Source of the DNA: Sphaerisporangium rhizosphaerae
GTDB taxonomy: Bacteria > Actinomycetota > Actinomycetes > Streptosporangiales > Streptosporangiaceae
Assembly: GCF_042665155.1 (NCBI RefSeq)
Contig: NZ_JBHTCG010000002.1
Span: forward strand, 1 to 64,000
DNA length: 64,000 bases
Direction of reading: 5' to 3'
Shown here: positions 22,072 through 30,819 of the stretch, in pieces
Layout of the letters: each line of letters starts with the position of its first letter
How positions within the stretch are numbered: position 1 is the stretch's first letter
Notes under the pieces: model-generated
The model's database searches: none
Told to the model about the DNA's origin: nothing
What the model saw: only the letters and a program-made list of their open reading frames with translations
Translations under genes and position numbers: made by a program

Positions 22072-25000
22072 GTGACTGAGGCATCTCCCGCCCGCGGCCC
22101 GGGCGCCCGGCGGGCGGTGACGTCCCGGGCGCAGGACGGGGCGTGGTTCCTCGACCGGCTGGTCCCCGGCTCGCCCGCGCACCACGTGCACCGGGCCTAC
22201 CGGGTGACCGGCGACCTCGACCTCGTGGCGCTGGAGGCGGCCTGGCGCGAGGTGGCGGCCCGGCACGACATCCTCAGGACGACCCTGGTGGACGAGGCCG
22301 GACGCCCCGCCCAGCACATCGCCGCCCGGCCCGCGCCGGCCCTCACCCTCACCACCGTCGACCTGACGACCTCCCTCCTCGGCTCGACCGGCTCCATCCC
22401 GGCTCCGCGAAGTGCCGTTTCCGTCCTTACGGGGGGCGCGGTCGCGACCGGGAGGGGCGCCGTGCTTCCGGTCGCCGTCGAGGCGGCGGCGCTTCGGTGG
22501 TGCGCCGGGCAGGTCGCCGCTCCGTTCGACCTCGCCGCCGGGCCACTGGCCCGGCTCGCGGCCGCCCGGCTGGCGCCGGGGGAGTACGCCCTGGTCATGG
22601 TGCTGCACCGGGCGGTGGCCGACGACCGTTCCCTGACCCTGCTGGCCGAGGAGGTCTCGGCCTGCTACGCCGGCACGGCGGCCGGCCGCCCGCCGGGTGC
22701 GGCGCTGCCCCCGCCCGGCCTCCAGTACGCCGACTTCGCCCGCGGGCAGCGCGAGCGCGAGTCCACCCCCGAGTTCGCGCGGCTGCGCGACGCCTGGATC
22801 TCCGCCCTCCGCGCCCCGGAGTCGCCTCTGGCGGGCCCGCCGCTGCCGGTGGACCGGCCGCGTCCCGCCGGGCCGTCCCCCGAGGGCGACTCCATCCGCT
22901 TCGACTGGGGCCCCGAGCTCGCCCGCGACCTGGCCGCGCTCGCCCGCGCCGAGGGGACGACGCCGTTCGCCGTGCTGCTCGCGGCGTCGCAGTGCCTGTT
23001 CGGCCGGTACGGGCGCGAGGACCGGCCCGTGCTCGTCGTCACGGCCGACGCGCGCCCGCCCGGCCACGAGCGGGTCGCCGGTCCCTGCACCGACCTCCAA
23101 CTGCTGCGCGGCGACCTGTCCGGAGCCCCGTCCTTCCGCGAGGTGCTCCGCAGGGCGGCGCGGCTGGCGCTGAAGGCGCAGGAGCACCGTGAGGTGCCCT
23201 TCGACGAACTGGTCCGGGCGCTCAACCCGGAGCGGGAGCCTTTCCGCGTCCCTCTGGCCGACGTCATGCTCGTCTGGCGCGAGCTGCCGGAGCCGGAGCT
23301 CGCGCTGGCCGGAACGGCCGTCCGGTCCGTCCCGGTGGACGGCGGCGCGGCCCGTAGCGACCTGGCCCTGGTCGTGGACCGCGCCTCGCCCTCGGTCCGG
23401 GGCTGCCTTGAGTACCGCGAGAGCCTGTTCGACCGGGCGTCCGCCCGCATGCTGCTCGGCCAGCTCCGCACGTTGCTGACCGCCGCGCTGCGCGAGCCGG
23501 ACCTGCCCGCCGGCGCGCTGCCGCTGGAGGACCCCGCGCGGCTGGCCGCCGCGGTGCGCGACGCCGACCGCATCGCCGACGCGCCGCCCGCCCGCCCGGT
23601 CAACGACCTGTTCCACCGGCGGGCGCGGAGCCGGCCGGAGGCGGCGGCGGTGGCCTGGGACGGCGCCGAGGTCTCCTACCGGGAGATCGAGGAGCTGGCC
23701 GCGCCGCTCACCGCCGCGCTCCGGGCGGGCGGCGGTGTGGACGGGCTGCCGGTGGCGGTGCGGGTCCCGCAGGGCCCCCGCCAGGTGGCGGCGCTGCTCG
23801 GCGTGCTGGACGCGGGCGCGTACCTGGTGTGCCTGGGAACCGGCGACACCGGCGAACGCGGCAAGGCGGTCCTCGCCGACCTCACCCCGGCCCGCCTGGT
23901 GCTGGACGGCGAGGCGGCCGACGGCGAACTGGCGGGCTGGTACCGGCGGGAGCTGGGCGGGCAGGTCGTCGACCTGGCCGCCCTGCCGGCGACGGCCGCT
24001 CCTTCGACCGCCTACGAGACTTCGACCGGCCACGAGACTTCGACCGGCCACGAGACTTCTACCGCCCACGAGCGGCGGGCCTACGTCGCCTACACCTCGG
24101 GCTCGACGGGCAGGCCGAAGGGCATCCCGCAGTCCCACGCGGCGCTGGCGCGGTTCGTCACCTGGTTCGCGGCGGAGTTCCGCATCGGCCCCGGCGCGCG
24201 CGTCGCGCAGTGGGCCGCGCCCGGGTACGACGCGAGCCTGGTCGAGATCTTCGCGACGCTCGCGGCCGGCGCGACGCTGTGCCCCGTCCCCGACCGCACC
24301 CGGGCCAATCCCGACCGGATGGCCGGCTGGCTCGCCGCCGAACGCCTCACCCACTTCCAGACCGTCCCGAGCTTCGCCCGCCGGCTCCTCACCGCGGTCG
24401 CCGACCAGGGCGTGCAGGGGCTCCTCGGCGGGCTCGGTCACCTGCTGCTGGCGGGAGAGCCGCTGGCGGGAGAGGTGGTCGACCAGGTGCGCGCCACGCT
24501 GCCGTGGGTGCGGACGGTCAATCTGTACGGTCCGACCGAGACGATCCTGGCCACCTGGCACGAGGTCACCGGCCCGGTGCGCGGCGTCGCGCCGATCGGC
24601 CGGTCGATCCCCGGACGGCAGGTCCTGGTGCTGGACGACCAGGACCGGCCGTGCCCCGCGGGCGTCACCGGCCAGATCGTGATCCGCGGCCCGCACATCA
24701 CCCCGGGGTACGTCGGCGCCGCGGCCGGTGAGCGGGCGCCGTTCCTGCCGCTCGCCGGCTTCGACCCGGCCTGCCGCGGCTACCGGACCGGCGACCTCGG
24801 CCGCCGCCGGTGGGACGGGACCCTGGAGTTCGGCGGGCGCGGCGACTTCCAGGTGAAGTTCAACGGCGTCCGCATGGAGCTGACCGACATCGAGGCCGCG
24901 CTGGCCGCGCATCCGTCGGTCGCGGAGTGCGCGGTCGTCGCGGTCGCCGACCGCACCGGCCTGGTGACCCGCCTGATCGGCTACGTCGTCCCCCGCCCGC

Positions 25001-25506
25001 CCGCGCCGGACCTCGGCGGGCCCGCTTCGCAGCGGCGGGAGGCGCCGGACGCCGGGGGTCCCCCGCCGGAAGGGCGGGCCGGGCCGGAGGTCTGGCGGGC
25101 GGCGCTGCGGCTCCGGTTCGGCAAGGCGATGCCGCCGGTGTCGTTCAAGACCCTGGACGCGCTGCCGCGAAACGTCGGCGGCAAGGTGGACCGGAACGCG
25201 CTGCCGCGCCCGGCCCCCTCCACCGCCCGCCCCGGCGGGCCGCCGCGCGGCCCCGTCGAGGCCGAGGTGGCCGCCGTCTGGTCCGAATTGCTCGGCGGCC
25301 GGCGCGTCGAGGCGGACACGACCTTCTTCGCGGCAGGCGGGCATTCCCTGCTGATCCCGCGGCTGCTCGATCGGATTCGCGGGCGTTTCGGAACGGCGAT
25401 CTCGGTCGCGCGATTCCTCGCCGATCCGACGCCTGCCGGTCTGGCCGCCCTCGTCGAGGCGCGAGCCGTACCGAAAGAAGCTGTTATCCAAACCATGATG
25501 GGGTGA
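22072..25506 (+). CDS. NRPS: degenerate C - adenylation - carrier (SgcC1-like)
   Basis: 1144 aa. Residues about 15-440 are a condensation-like domain whose catalytic motif reads HRAVADD (His179, Arg180, Asp184), so the second, catalytic His is lost. Residues about 510-1000 are an adenylation domain: A3 YTSGSTGRPKG at 674, A5 NLYGPTE, A7 YRTGDLG and A10 near NVGGKVDRNALP. My hand-aligned specificity residues are D-A-V-Q-L-A-L-L-A-K; treat as approximate. A carrier domain ends the protein (GGHSLL, Ser1092). Start GTG 22072 with AAGGGAA upstream. By context it activates beta-tyrosine, as SgcC1 does for C-1027, for transfer to this or the free carrier. An 18-bp tandem repeat lies just before A3. 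Confidence 0.85.
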   Translation: MTEASPARGPGARRAVTSRAQDGAWFLDRLVPGSPAHHVHRAYRVTGDLDLVALEAAWREVAARHDILRTTLVDEAGRPAQHIAARPAPALTLTTVDLTTSLLGSTGSIPAPRSAVSVLTGGAVATGRGAVLPVAVEAAALRWCAGQVAAPFDLAAGPLARLAAARLAPGEYALVMVLHRAVADDRSLTLLAEEVSACYAGTAAGRPPGAALPPPGLQYADFARGQRERESTPEFARLRDAWISALRAPESPLAGPPLPVDRPRPAGPSPEGDSIRFDWGPELARDLAALARAEGTTPFAVLLAASQCLFGRYGREDRPVLVVTADARPPGHERVAGPCTDLQLLRGDLSGAPSFREVLRRAARLALKAQEHREVPFDELVRALNPEREPFRVPLADVMLVWRELPEPELALAGTAVRSVPVDGGAARSDLALVVDRASPSVRGCLEYRESLFDRASARMLLGQLRTLLTAALREPDLPAGALPLEDPARLAAAVRDADRIADAPPARPVNDLFHRRARSRPEAAAVAWDGAEVSYREIEELAAPLTAALRAGGGVDGLPVAVRVPQGPRQVAALLGVLDAGAYLVCLGTGDTGERGKAVLADLTPARLVLDGEAADGELAGWYRRELGGQVVDLAALPATAAPSTAYETSTGHETSTGHETSTAHERRAYVAYTSGSTGRPKGIPQSHAALARFVTWFAAEFRIGPGARVAQWAAPGYDASLVEIFATLAAGATLCPVPDRTRANPDRMAGWLAAERLTHFQTVPSFARRLLTAVADQGVQGLLGGLGHLLLAGEPLAGEVVDQVRATLPWVRTVNLYGPTETILATWHEVTGPVRGVAPIGRSIPGRQVLVLDDQDRPCPAGVTGQIVIRGPHITPGYVGAAAGERAPFLPLAGFDPACRGYRTGDLGRRRWDGTLEFGGRGDFQVKFNGVRMELTDIEAALAAHPSVAECAVVAVADRTGLVTRLIGYVVPRPPAPDLGGPASQRREAPDAGGPPPEGRAGPEVWRAALRLRFGKAMPPVSFKTLDALPRNVGGKVDRNALPRPAPSTARPGGPPRGPVEAEVAAVWSELLGGRRVEADTTFFAAGGHSLLIPRLLDRIRGRFGTAISVARFLADPTPAGLAALVEARAVPKEAVIQTMMG
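24003..24074 (+). repeat. four in-frame 18-bp tandem repeats inside the NRPS gene
   Basis: Units begin TTCGACCGSCYACGAGAC and encode STAYET, STGHET, STGHET, STAHER. The two middle copies are identical. They form a loop between A2 and the A3 motif. Confidence 0.85.
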
Positions 25507-25511
25507 GAAGC

Positions 25512-27119
25512 GTGACTCTGGTGGAAACCGAAGTGTCCGTCGATTTCGACGGCGAGAGCCTGGAAATCGCCGACGTCCGCCGGGTGGCCGAGGACTGGGC
25601 GTCCGTCACCATCGCCCCCGCGGCGCTGGCCAGGGCCGCGACCAGCCGCCGGATGTTCGAGGACACCATCCGGCAGGGCATTCCCGTCTACGGAGTGACC
25701 ACCGGTTACGGCGAGATGATCTACATGCTGGTCGACACCTCCAAGGAGGTGGAGCTGCAGACCAACCTGGTGCGCAGCCACAGCGCCGGCGTGGGGCCGC
25801 TGTTCGCCGAGGACGAGGCCAGGGCCATCCTGTCCGCCCGGCTGAACGCCCTGGCCCGCGGGTACTCGGCCGTGCGGCCGGAGCTGCTCGAGCGCCTGGC
25901 GCTGTACCTCAACCTCGGCATCACCCCGGCCATCCCGGAGATCGGCTCGCTCGGCGCGAGCGGCGACCTGGCGACCCTGGCGCACATCGCGACCACGCTG
26001 ATCGGCGAGGGCTACGTGCTGCGCGAGGGCAAGCGGGTCGAGACCGGGACGGTGCTGCGCGAGCACGGCATCGAGCCGCTGCAGCTCCGCTTCAAAGAAG
26101 GCCTGTCGATGATCAACGGCACCTCCGGCATGACCGGGCTGGGGTCGCTGGTCGTCGGCCGCGCCATCGAGCAGGTGCGCCAGGCCGAGATCGTCACGGC
26201 GCTCGTGGTGGAGACGCTGCGCGGCTCGACCAGCCCCTTCCAGGCCGAGGGCCACGACCTCGCCCGTCCGCACCAGGGCCAGATGGACAACGCCGCCAAC
26301 ATGCGGGCGCTGATCAAGGGCAGCGGCCTCACCCTGGAGCACGCCGAGCTGCGCCGCCAGGCCCAGGAGCAGCGCGCGGGCAAGGGCGTGGACCGCACCG
26401 AGGTCTACATCCAGAAGGCGTACACGCTGCGGGCGATCCCGCAGGTCGTCGGCGCGGTCCGCGACAGCCTGTACTACGCCGCCGAGAAGCTGCGCATCGA
26501 GCTGAACTCCTCCAACGACAACCCCCTGTTCTTCGAGGGCGTGGAGGAGATCTTCCACGGCGCCAACTTCCACGGCCAGCCCATCGCGTTCGCGATGGAC
26601 TACGTCACCATCGCGCTCACCCAGCTCGGTGTGTTCTCCGAGCGGCGGACCAACCGGATGCTGAACCGCTACCTCAGCGACGGCCTGCCGGAGTTCCTGG
26701 TCAAGGGCGACCCGGGACTGAACAGCGGCTTCGCCGGAGCGCAGTACCCGGCGACGGCGCTGGTGGCCGAGAACAGGACCATCGGCCCGGCCAGCACCCA
26801 GAGCGTCCCGTCCAACGGCGACAACCAGGACGTCGTCAGCATGGGCCTCATCGCGGCGCGCAACGCCCGCAGGGTGCTGTCCAACAACAACCGCATCCTG
26901 GCCGTGGAGTTCCTCGCCGCGGCGCAGGCCGTGGACGTGTCGGGCAGGTACGAGCAGCTCAGCCCGGCGGGCAAGGCCACCTACGGGCTGGTGCGCTCGC
27001 TGGTGCCGACCCTGGACGCCGACCGGTTCATGTCCGACGACATCGAGCTGATCGCCGCCGCGATCTCCCGCGGGGAGTTCCTGGCGGCCGCCTCCAGCGT
27101 CAACGTCGAACTGCGCTGA
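25512..27119 (+). CDS. MIO-dependent tyrosine 2,3-aminomutase (SgcC4-like)
   Basis: 535 aa. The Ala149-Ser150-Gly151 triad in SLGASGDL cyclises to the MIO electrophile; Tyr60 in YGVTTGYGEM is the catalytic base position. Blocks such as ELQTNLVRSHSAGVGPLFAE and NGDNQDVVSMG match my memory of the aminomutases SgcC4 and its relatives much better than histidine ammonia-lyases. The family turns L-tyrosine into beta-tyrosine. The usual Pro after GDLA is Thr here. Start GTG 25512, 5 nt after the synthetase stop, so translation is probably coupled. Its 3' end is partly duplicated at 27113-27158. Alternatives are plain ammonia-lyase activity or phenylalanine as substrate. Confidence 0.93.
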   Translation: MTLVETEVSVDFDGESLEIADVRRVAEDWASVTIAPAALARAATSRRMFEDTIRQGIPVYGVTTGYGEMIYMLVDTSKEVELQTNLVRSHSAGVGPLFAEDEARAILSARLNALARGYSAVRPELLERLALYLNLGITPAIPEIGSLGASGDLATLAHIATTLIGEGYVLREGKRVETGTVLREHGIEPLQLRFKEGLSMINGTSGMTGLGSLVVGRAIEQVRQAEIVTALVVETLRGSTSPFQAEGHDLARPHQGQMDNAANMRALIKGSGLTLEHAELRRQAQEQRAGKGVDRTEVYIQKAYTLRAIPQVVGAVRDSLYYAAEKLRIELNSSNDNPLFFEGVEEIFHGANFHGQPIAFAMDYVTIALTQLGVFSERRTNRMLNRYLSDGLPEFLVKGDPGLNSGFAGAQYPATALVAENRTIGPASTQSVPSNGDNQDVVSMGLIAARNARRVLSNNNRILAVEFLAAAQAVDVSGRYEQLSPAGKATYGLVRSLVPTLDADRFMSDDIELIAAAISRGEFLAAASSVNVELR

Positions 27120-27158
27120 GCCGCGCGGAACGTCGGGCCGCGCTGAGCCGCGCGGAAC
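27113..27158 (+). repeat. 19-bp direct repeat across the stop codon, period 27
   Basis: GCGCTGAGCCGCGCGGAAC is found at 27113-27131, containing the aminomutase TGA, and again at 27140-27158. Confidence 0.85.
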
Positions 27159-27176
27159 ACAGCAATACAGAAGAAC
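27155..27176 (+). promoter_or_regulatory. A-rich motif shared with 46749-46773
   Basis: GAACACAGCAATACAGAAGA (then AC) lies in the 222-bp gap before the condensation gene. Nearly the same string recurs after the carboxylase gene. Its base composition is strikingly unlike the surroundings. Function unknown. Confidence 0.35.
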
Positions 27177-27341
27177 AGTGACAGGGCCCGGGGTGGATAG
27201 AGTTCATGGATATGGCCGTGCGACCATTCTCCTCCCCGGGCCGGACCGCCCGATGAATTCCTCTGCGCATTTCCGGAATTCCACGCGGGCTCCCGGCGCC
27301 GGCGTCGGCCCGCGCAGACCCGAAGGAGGACCTGGAGCATC

Positions 27342-28742
27342 ATGACGATTTCTGCGCCACCGCAGGCGCCGGCCGGCACGGCGGAACGAATTCCGCTCTC
27401 CTTCAACCAGGAATTCCTCTGCAATTTCGACGTGGGCGACGAGGAGGGGCCGTTCGGTCCCAAGTACAACATCGTCTGCGGCTGGCGCCTCACCGGCGCC
27501 GTCGACGTCGAGACGCTGCAGGACGCCCTGGACGACGTGGTGACGCGCCACGAGTCGCTGCGCACGATCATCGTCCGGTCGGCCGAGACCCGCTACCAGG
27601 AGGTCCTGCCGCCGACCCCGGCCGCGCTGCTGGTGCGCGACTTCACCGGCGTCGCCCCCGGCGACCGCGAGCTGCGCGCCGAACAGCTGCTCATCGAGCT
27701 GGAGGCGGGCGCGTACGGCATCGGCGAGCTGCCCCTGCTGCGCGCCGTCATCGGCCGGTTCGCCGACGACGACGCGGTGCTCGTGCTGATCGCCCACCAC
27801 ACCGCCGCCGACGAGTGGTCCATGCGCCTGATCATGCGCGACCTCGTCGGCTGCTACGCCTCGCGCTCCGGTCACCAGGTCGAGCTGCCCGAGGTGTGCC
27901 AGTACGGGGAGTACGCGCGCTGGGAGCAGGAGAGCGCCGCCGGGGCCGCGTCCGCGGACAAGCGCGCGTTCTGGCGCGAGCGGCTGCGCGGCGCCCGCAT
28001 CCTGGCCACGCCCACCGACCACCCGCGCTCGGCCGGGCTGCCCAAGGCCACCGCCTGGCACCGCTTCTGGATCCCCGCCGAGCTGACCTCCGGGGTGTTC
28101 GAGATTGGCCGCGGCATGCGCAGCTCGCCGTTCATGGTCCTGCTCGCCGCCTACGCCACGCTGCTGCGCAAGGAGACGGGCGTCACCGACATCGTCGTGC
28201 CGACCTTCACCTCCGGCCGCGCCCAGCCGCGCTTCATGGACACCGTCGGGTCCTTCTTCAACTTCGTCCCGCTCCGCATCGACCTTTCCGGGTGCGACAC
28301 CTTCCGCCAGGTCGTCGAGCGCACCCGGGCCACCTGCATCTCCGCCTACACCCACGACATCCCGTTCGCGCAGGTGCTGGAGGAGGCGCCGGAGCTGATG
28401 CTCCCCTCGATCGCCGACGACCGCGCCGTGTGCGCCTTCCAGGTCTTCCGGTCGCCGCTGGCCGGCCAGGAGGAGTCGGCCGGAGGTCTCGCCTACTCCG
28501 AGATCCGCCGGCGGCTGCTGTCCCAGCCCGTGGGCGGGGACATCCCCGACGGCGCGATGTGGCACCTGGAGATCGACTCCACGGGCGACATCGTCGGAAC
28601 CCTCGGGTTCAACAGCAACCTGTTCGACAAGAGCACCATCACGCGCATGGCGTCGGAGTTCCACCAGGTGGTCGCGGACGCGGTCACCGCCCCCGACGCC
28701 CCGCTGCGGTGGGGCCCGCCACCGGGGGCCGTGACCGCCTGA
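27342..28742 (+). CDS. free-standing condensation enzyme (SgcC5-like)
   Basis: 466 aa, a single condensation domain. The active-site motif HHTAADEWS (His152, His153, Asp157) is intact, in contrast to the degenerate C domain of the synthetase. FTSGRAQPRFMDTVGSFFNFVPLRID is the C-domain bridge region. In C-1027 the counterpart SgcC5 joins the carrier-bound beta-tyrosine to the enediyne core by an ester or amide bond. Start ATG 27342 follows GAAGGAGG. It is followed by the carrier gene (75-bp gap). The acceptor alcohol or amine is not encoded here, so the scaffold stays open. Confidence 0.9.
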   Translation: MTISAPPQAPAGTAERIPLSFNQEFLCNFDVGDEEGPFGPKYNIVCGWRLTGAVDVETLQDALDDVVTRHESLRTIIVRSAETRYQEVLPPTPAALLVRDFTGVAPGDRELRAEQLLIELEAGAYGIGELPLLRAVIGRFADDDAVLVLIAHHTAADEWSMRLIMRDLVGCYASRSGHQVELPEVCQYGEYARWEQESAAGAASADKRAFWRERLRGARILATPTDHPRSAGLPKATAWHRFWIPAELTSGVFEIGRGMRSSPFMVLLAAYATLLRKETGVTDIVVPTFTSGRAQPRFMDTVGSFFNFVPLRIDLSGCDTFRQVVERTRATCISAYTHDIPFAQVLEEAPELMLPSIADDRAVCAFQVFRSPLAGQEESAGGLAYSEIRRRLLSQPVGGDIPDGAMWHLEIDSTGDIVGTLGFNSNLFDKSTITRMASEFHQVVADAVTAPDAPLRWGPPPGAVTA

Positions 28743-28817
28743 GATCCGACCAACCAGCAAGCAGAGCCCGTCGAGCGATCGAGAAGCCTTGCCAGGCAAG
28801 CAGCGAGAGGACATCCA

Positions 28818-29093
28818 ATGAGCACTGAGGGCACGGGGAAGTACACCGTCGAGGAGATCGAGAAGAAGGTCGAGGACATCTGGAGGTCGGTTCTCCAGGT
28901 GCCCGAGGGCCACGAGCGGGAGACCTTCTTCGAGCTGAACGGCGAGTCCATGGCCGCCAACCGGCTCGTGTCGCGCGTCGAGGGGGAGCTCGGCATCTTC
29001 ATCGAGGTCGGCGACATCTTCGAGGAGGACCCCGACCTGGCCGGTTTCGTCCGCAGCGTCGTCGCGAAGGCCGGCGACCCCTCGCGGGTGTGA
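28818..29093 (+). CDS. free-standing peptidyl carrier protein (SgcC2-like)
   Basis: 91 aa, acidic, four-helix carrier. The phosphopantetheine site is Ser44 in FELNGESMAANRL, with NGES replacing the commoner GGHS/GDS. It should carry beta-tyrosine as a thioester for ring hydroxylation and transfer by the condensation enzyme encoded just upstream. Start ATG 28818 has GAGAGGA upstream. The Sfp-type transferase at 49830-50579 is a candidate for its activation. It is the second carrier in the pathway, since the synthetase ends in its own carrier domain. Confidence 0.9.
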   Translation: MSTEGTGKYTVEEIEKKVEDIWRSVLQVPEGHERETFFELNGESMAANRLVSRVEGELGIFIEVGDIFEEDPDLAGFVRSVVAKAGDPSRV

Positions 29094-29178
29094 CGTCAGT
29101 GGGCCGGTCATCGGCGGCGCCCGCGCGCGACCCGCGCGCGGGCGCGAGGACAACTCTCATCAGGAAAGGTGGTCTGCG

Positions 29179-30051
29179 ATGGCGGGCCTGACCCGGGTGC
29201 GACCCGACGCCGACCTCGGTGAGGTCGTCGAGATCCTGGAGCGCGACGGCGCGGTCATCGTCGAGGACTTCGTCGACGACGGCACGCTCGCCGCGCTGTG
29301 GGACGATTTCGGACCGGCCCTCGACGCGTGCGAGTACAGCCAGGACTGGTACAACGGCAAGCGGACCCGCCGCGTGTCGTCGTTGTTCGCGCGCACCGCG
29401 CACCTCACCCCCGTGGTGACCCAGCCCCTGTACCTCGGGGCCGCGCGGGCGATCATGCAGAAGCCGGTGCCGATGTGGGTCGGCAAGTCGCGGGTCGAGA
29501 TGACCCCGACGATCCAGATCAGCGGCACCCAGCTCATCCAGCTGCACGCCGGGCAGGGCAAGCAGCCCCTGCACCGGGACGACGCGCTGCACCTGCGCCG
29601 CCACCCCGGGCCGACCAGCCGGGTGCAGCTCATGCTGGCCATGAGCGAGTTCACCGCGGCCAACGGCGGCACCATGGTGATCCCCGGCAGCCACCACTGG
29701 GACGACGAGCGCGCCCCCGAGGCCTCCGAGGCGCTCCCCACCGAGATGCCGGCCGGCTCGGGCCTGATCTGGCTGGGCGGCGTCTACCACGGCGGCGGCC
29801 GCAACGACACCGAGACCCCGCGCACCGGCATGACGATCGCGCTGGACCTGGGCAACCTGCGCCAGGAGGAGAACCAGTACCTCGCCGTGCCCAAGGAGTC
29901 CGTGCTGGCCTACCCGGAGGAGGTGCGGCGCCTGCTCGGCTACGACCGCTGCCCGCCCGGCCTCGGCTGGTACGAGATGGACGACCCCTATCTCGCCCTG
30001 GAGAGCGACGCCCGCCCCGGCGTCCCCCTCGCCCCCGGCGTCCGCGTCTGA
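29179..30051 (+). CDS. phytanoyl-CoA-dioxygenase-like Fe(II)/2-oxoglutarate oxygenase
   Basis: 290 aa. The metal triad appears as His132-x-Asp134 in PLHRDDALHL and His204 in GGVYHGGGRND, with Arg215 as the likely 2-oxoglutarate anchor. Because the Asp is kept, hydroxylation or desaturation is expected; the 2OG halogenases have Ala or Gly there. Start ATG 29179 has GGAAAGGT upstream. It follows the carrier gene by 85 bp on the same strand, which suggests work on a carrier-bound or nearby intermediate. Such an enzyme is not part of the known C-1027 beta-tyrosine set, so it may mark a new tailoring step. Confidence 0.82.
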   Translation: MAGLTRVRPDADLGEVVEILERDGAVIVEDFVDDGTLAALWDDFGPALDACEYSQDWYNGKRTRRVSSLFARTAHLTPVVTQPLYLGAARAIMQKPVPMWVGKSRVEMTPTIQISGTQLIQLHAGQGKQPLHRDDALHLRRHPGPTSRVQLMLAMSEFTAANGGTMVIPGSHHWDDERAPEASEALPTEMPAGSGLIWLGGVYHGGGRNDTETPRTGMTIALDLGNLRQEENQYLAVPKESVLAYPEEVRRLLGYDRCPPGLGWYEMDDPYLALESDARPGVPLAPGVRV

Positions 30052-30076
30052 CCGCCCCCGGCGTCCAGCACCCCCG

Positions 30077-30107
30077 AGACCGGCGAAGGCCCCGCCTCCG
30101 CCGGTCT
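30077..30107. terminator. hairpin between convergent genes
   Basis: AGACCGGCG / CGCCGGTCT, perfect 9-bp stem with a 13-nt loop and a short T run, after the dioxygenase gene and facing the dihydrofolate-reductase-like gene. Confidence 0.65.
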
Positions 30108-30148
30108 TCCCATGCCCACCGGCCCGCGCGTGCCTGAGGTGCCCTCCT

Positions 30149-30745
30149 TCAACGTGGGCCGGCCGCGAGCGTGTCGCGAATCGCGTAGCGGTGCATCGTG
30201 ACGCCCCGCTCGAACGAGCGCTGCTCGAGCAGGTCGAGCTCGACCGGCACGTCGTACTCGTCGAACAGCGGCCTGCCGAAGCCGAGGATCGCGGGATGGG
30301 TGAACAGCAGCAGCTCGTCGAGCAGCCTGGCGCGGAGCAGCTGGGTGGCGAGCGTCGCGCCGCCCACACCGATGGTGCCGTCGGTCTCGGCACGCAGGGC
30401 GGCGAGCTGCTCGATCGCGTCGTCTCCGCCGAAGACCCGGGTGTTGTGGTCGGCGCCGCGGCGGGTGCGCGAGACGAGCACCTTGGGCATGTCCGTCCAG
30501 ATCTCGCCGTACTCACGCATGTAGTCCGGTAGCGACGCGTCATGACGCGCCTGCGGCCATGATTGCTCCATCGTCTCGTAGATGACCCGGCCCTGCACCA
30601 TCGACGCGAGCTCCCGCGCCCGCGCGTTGAACTCCCGGTGCAGCTCCTCGCCGATGCGCAGCCATTCGCCCGCGCCGTCGTCCCCCGGAACCTGCTCGAT
30701 CCGCAGGTCGAGGGACACGTTCATCCAATATGTGAAGCGACCCAT
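30149..30745 (-). CDS. dihydrofolate reductase family protein (RibD C-terminal-like)
   Basis: 198 aa. GRFTYWMNVSLDLRIEQVPG at the N-terminus, the central GRVIYETMEQSWP and IGVGGATLATQLLRARLLDE mark the RibD_C/DHFR-like family common in actinomycetes; its physiological substrates are mostly unknown. Start ATG 30745 has GGAAGGGGAG upstream. It is divergent from an HxlR regulator and shares with it a near-perfect 27-bp dyad at 30762-30788. That makes it the likely regulated target. A link to the biosynthetic cluster is doubtful. Confidence 0.8.
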   Translation of the reverse strand: MGRFTYWMNVSLDLRIEQVPGDDGAGEWLRIGEELHREFNARARELASMVQGRVIYETMEQSWPQARHDASLPDYMREYGEIWTDMPKVLVSRTRRGADHNTRVFGGDDAIEQLAALRAETDGTIGVGGATLATQLLRARLLDELLLFTHPAILGFGRPLFDEYDVPVELDLLEQRSFERGVTMHRYAIRDTLAAGPR

Positions 30746-30761
30746 CGTCTCCCCTTCCGCA

Positions 30762-30788
30762 ATAGTGGTTGCAATCTGCAACTACTAT
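30762..30788. promoter_or_regulatory. HxlR operator candidate
   Basis: ATAGTGGTTGC-N5-GCAACTACTAT, arms matching at 10 of 11 positions. It lies in the 74-bp divergent promoter between the DHFR-like gene and the HxlR gene and overlaps the AT-rich TACTATAG that probably serves as a -10 box. Confidence 0.7.
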
Positions 30789-30819
30789 AGGGGGGCAAAC
30801 CACCTGTCAAGGAGGAGTC

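Noticed and set aside
24003..24074. CRISPR-like repeat
   Set aside because: The units are contiguous, in frame within an adenylation domain, and have no spacers.
20206..25491. 1761-codon open frame on the - strand
   Set aside because: It runs antisense through the oxidoreductase and synthetase genes and has no recognisable domains; typical of GC-rich antisense frames.
29179..30051. Non-haem iron halogenase
   Set aside because: The iron triad keeps Asp134 (HRD); halogenases of this fold have Ala or Gly there.
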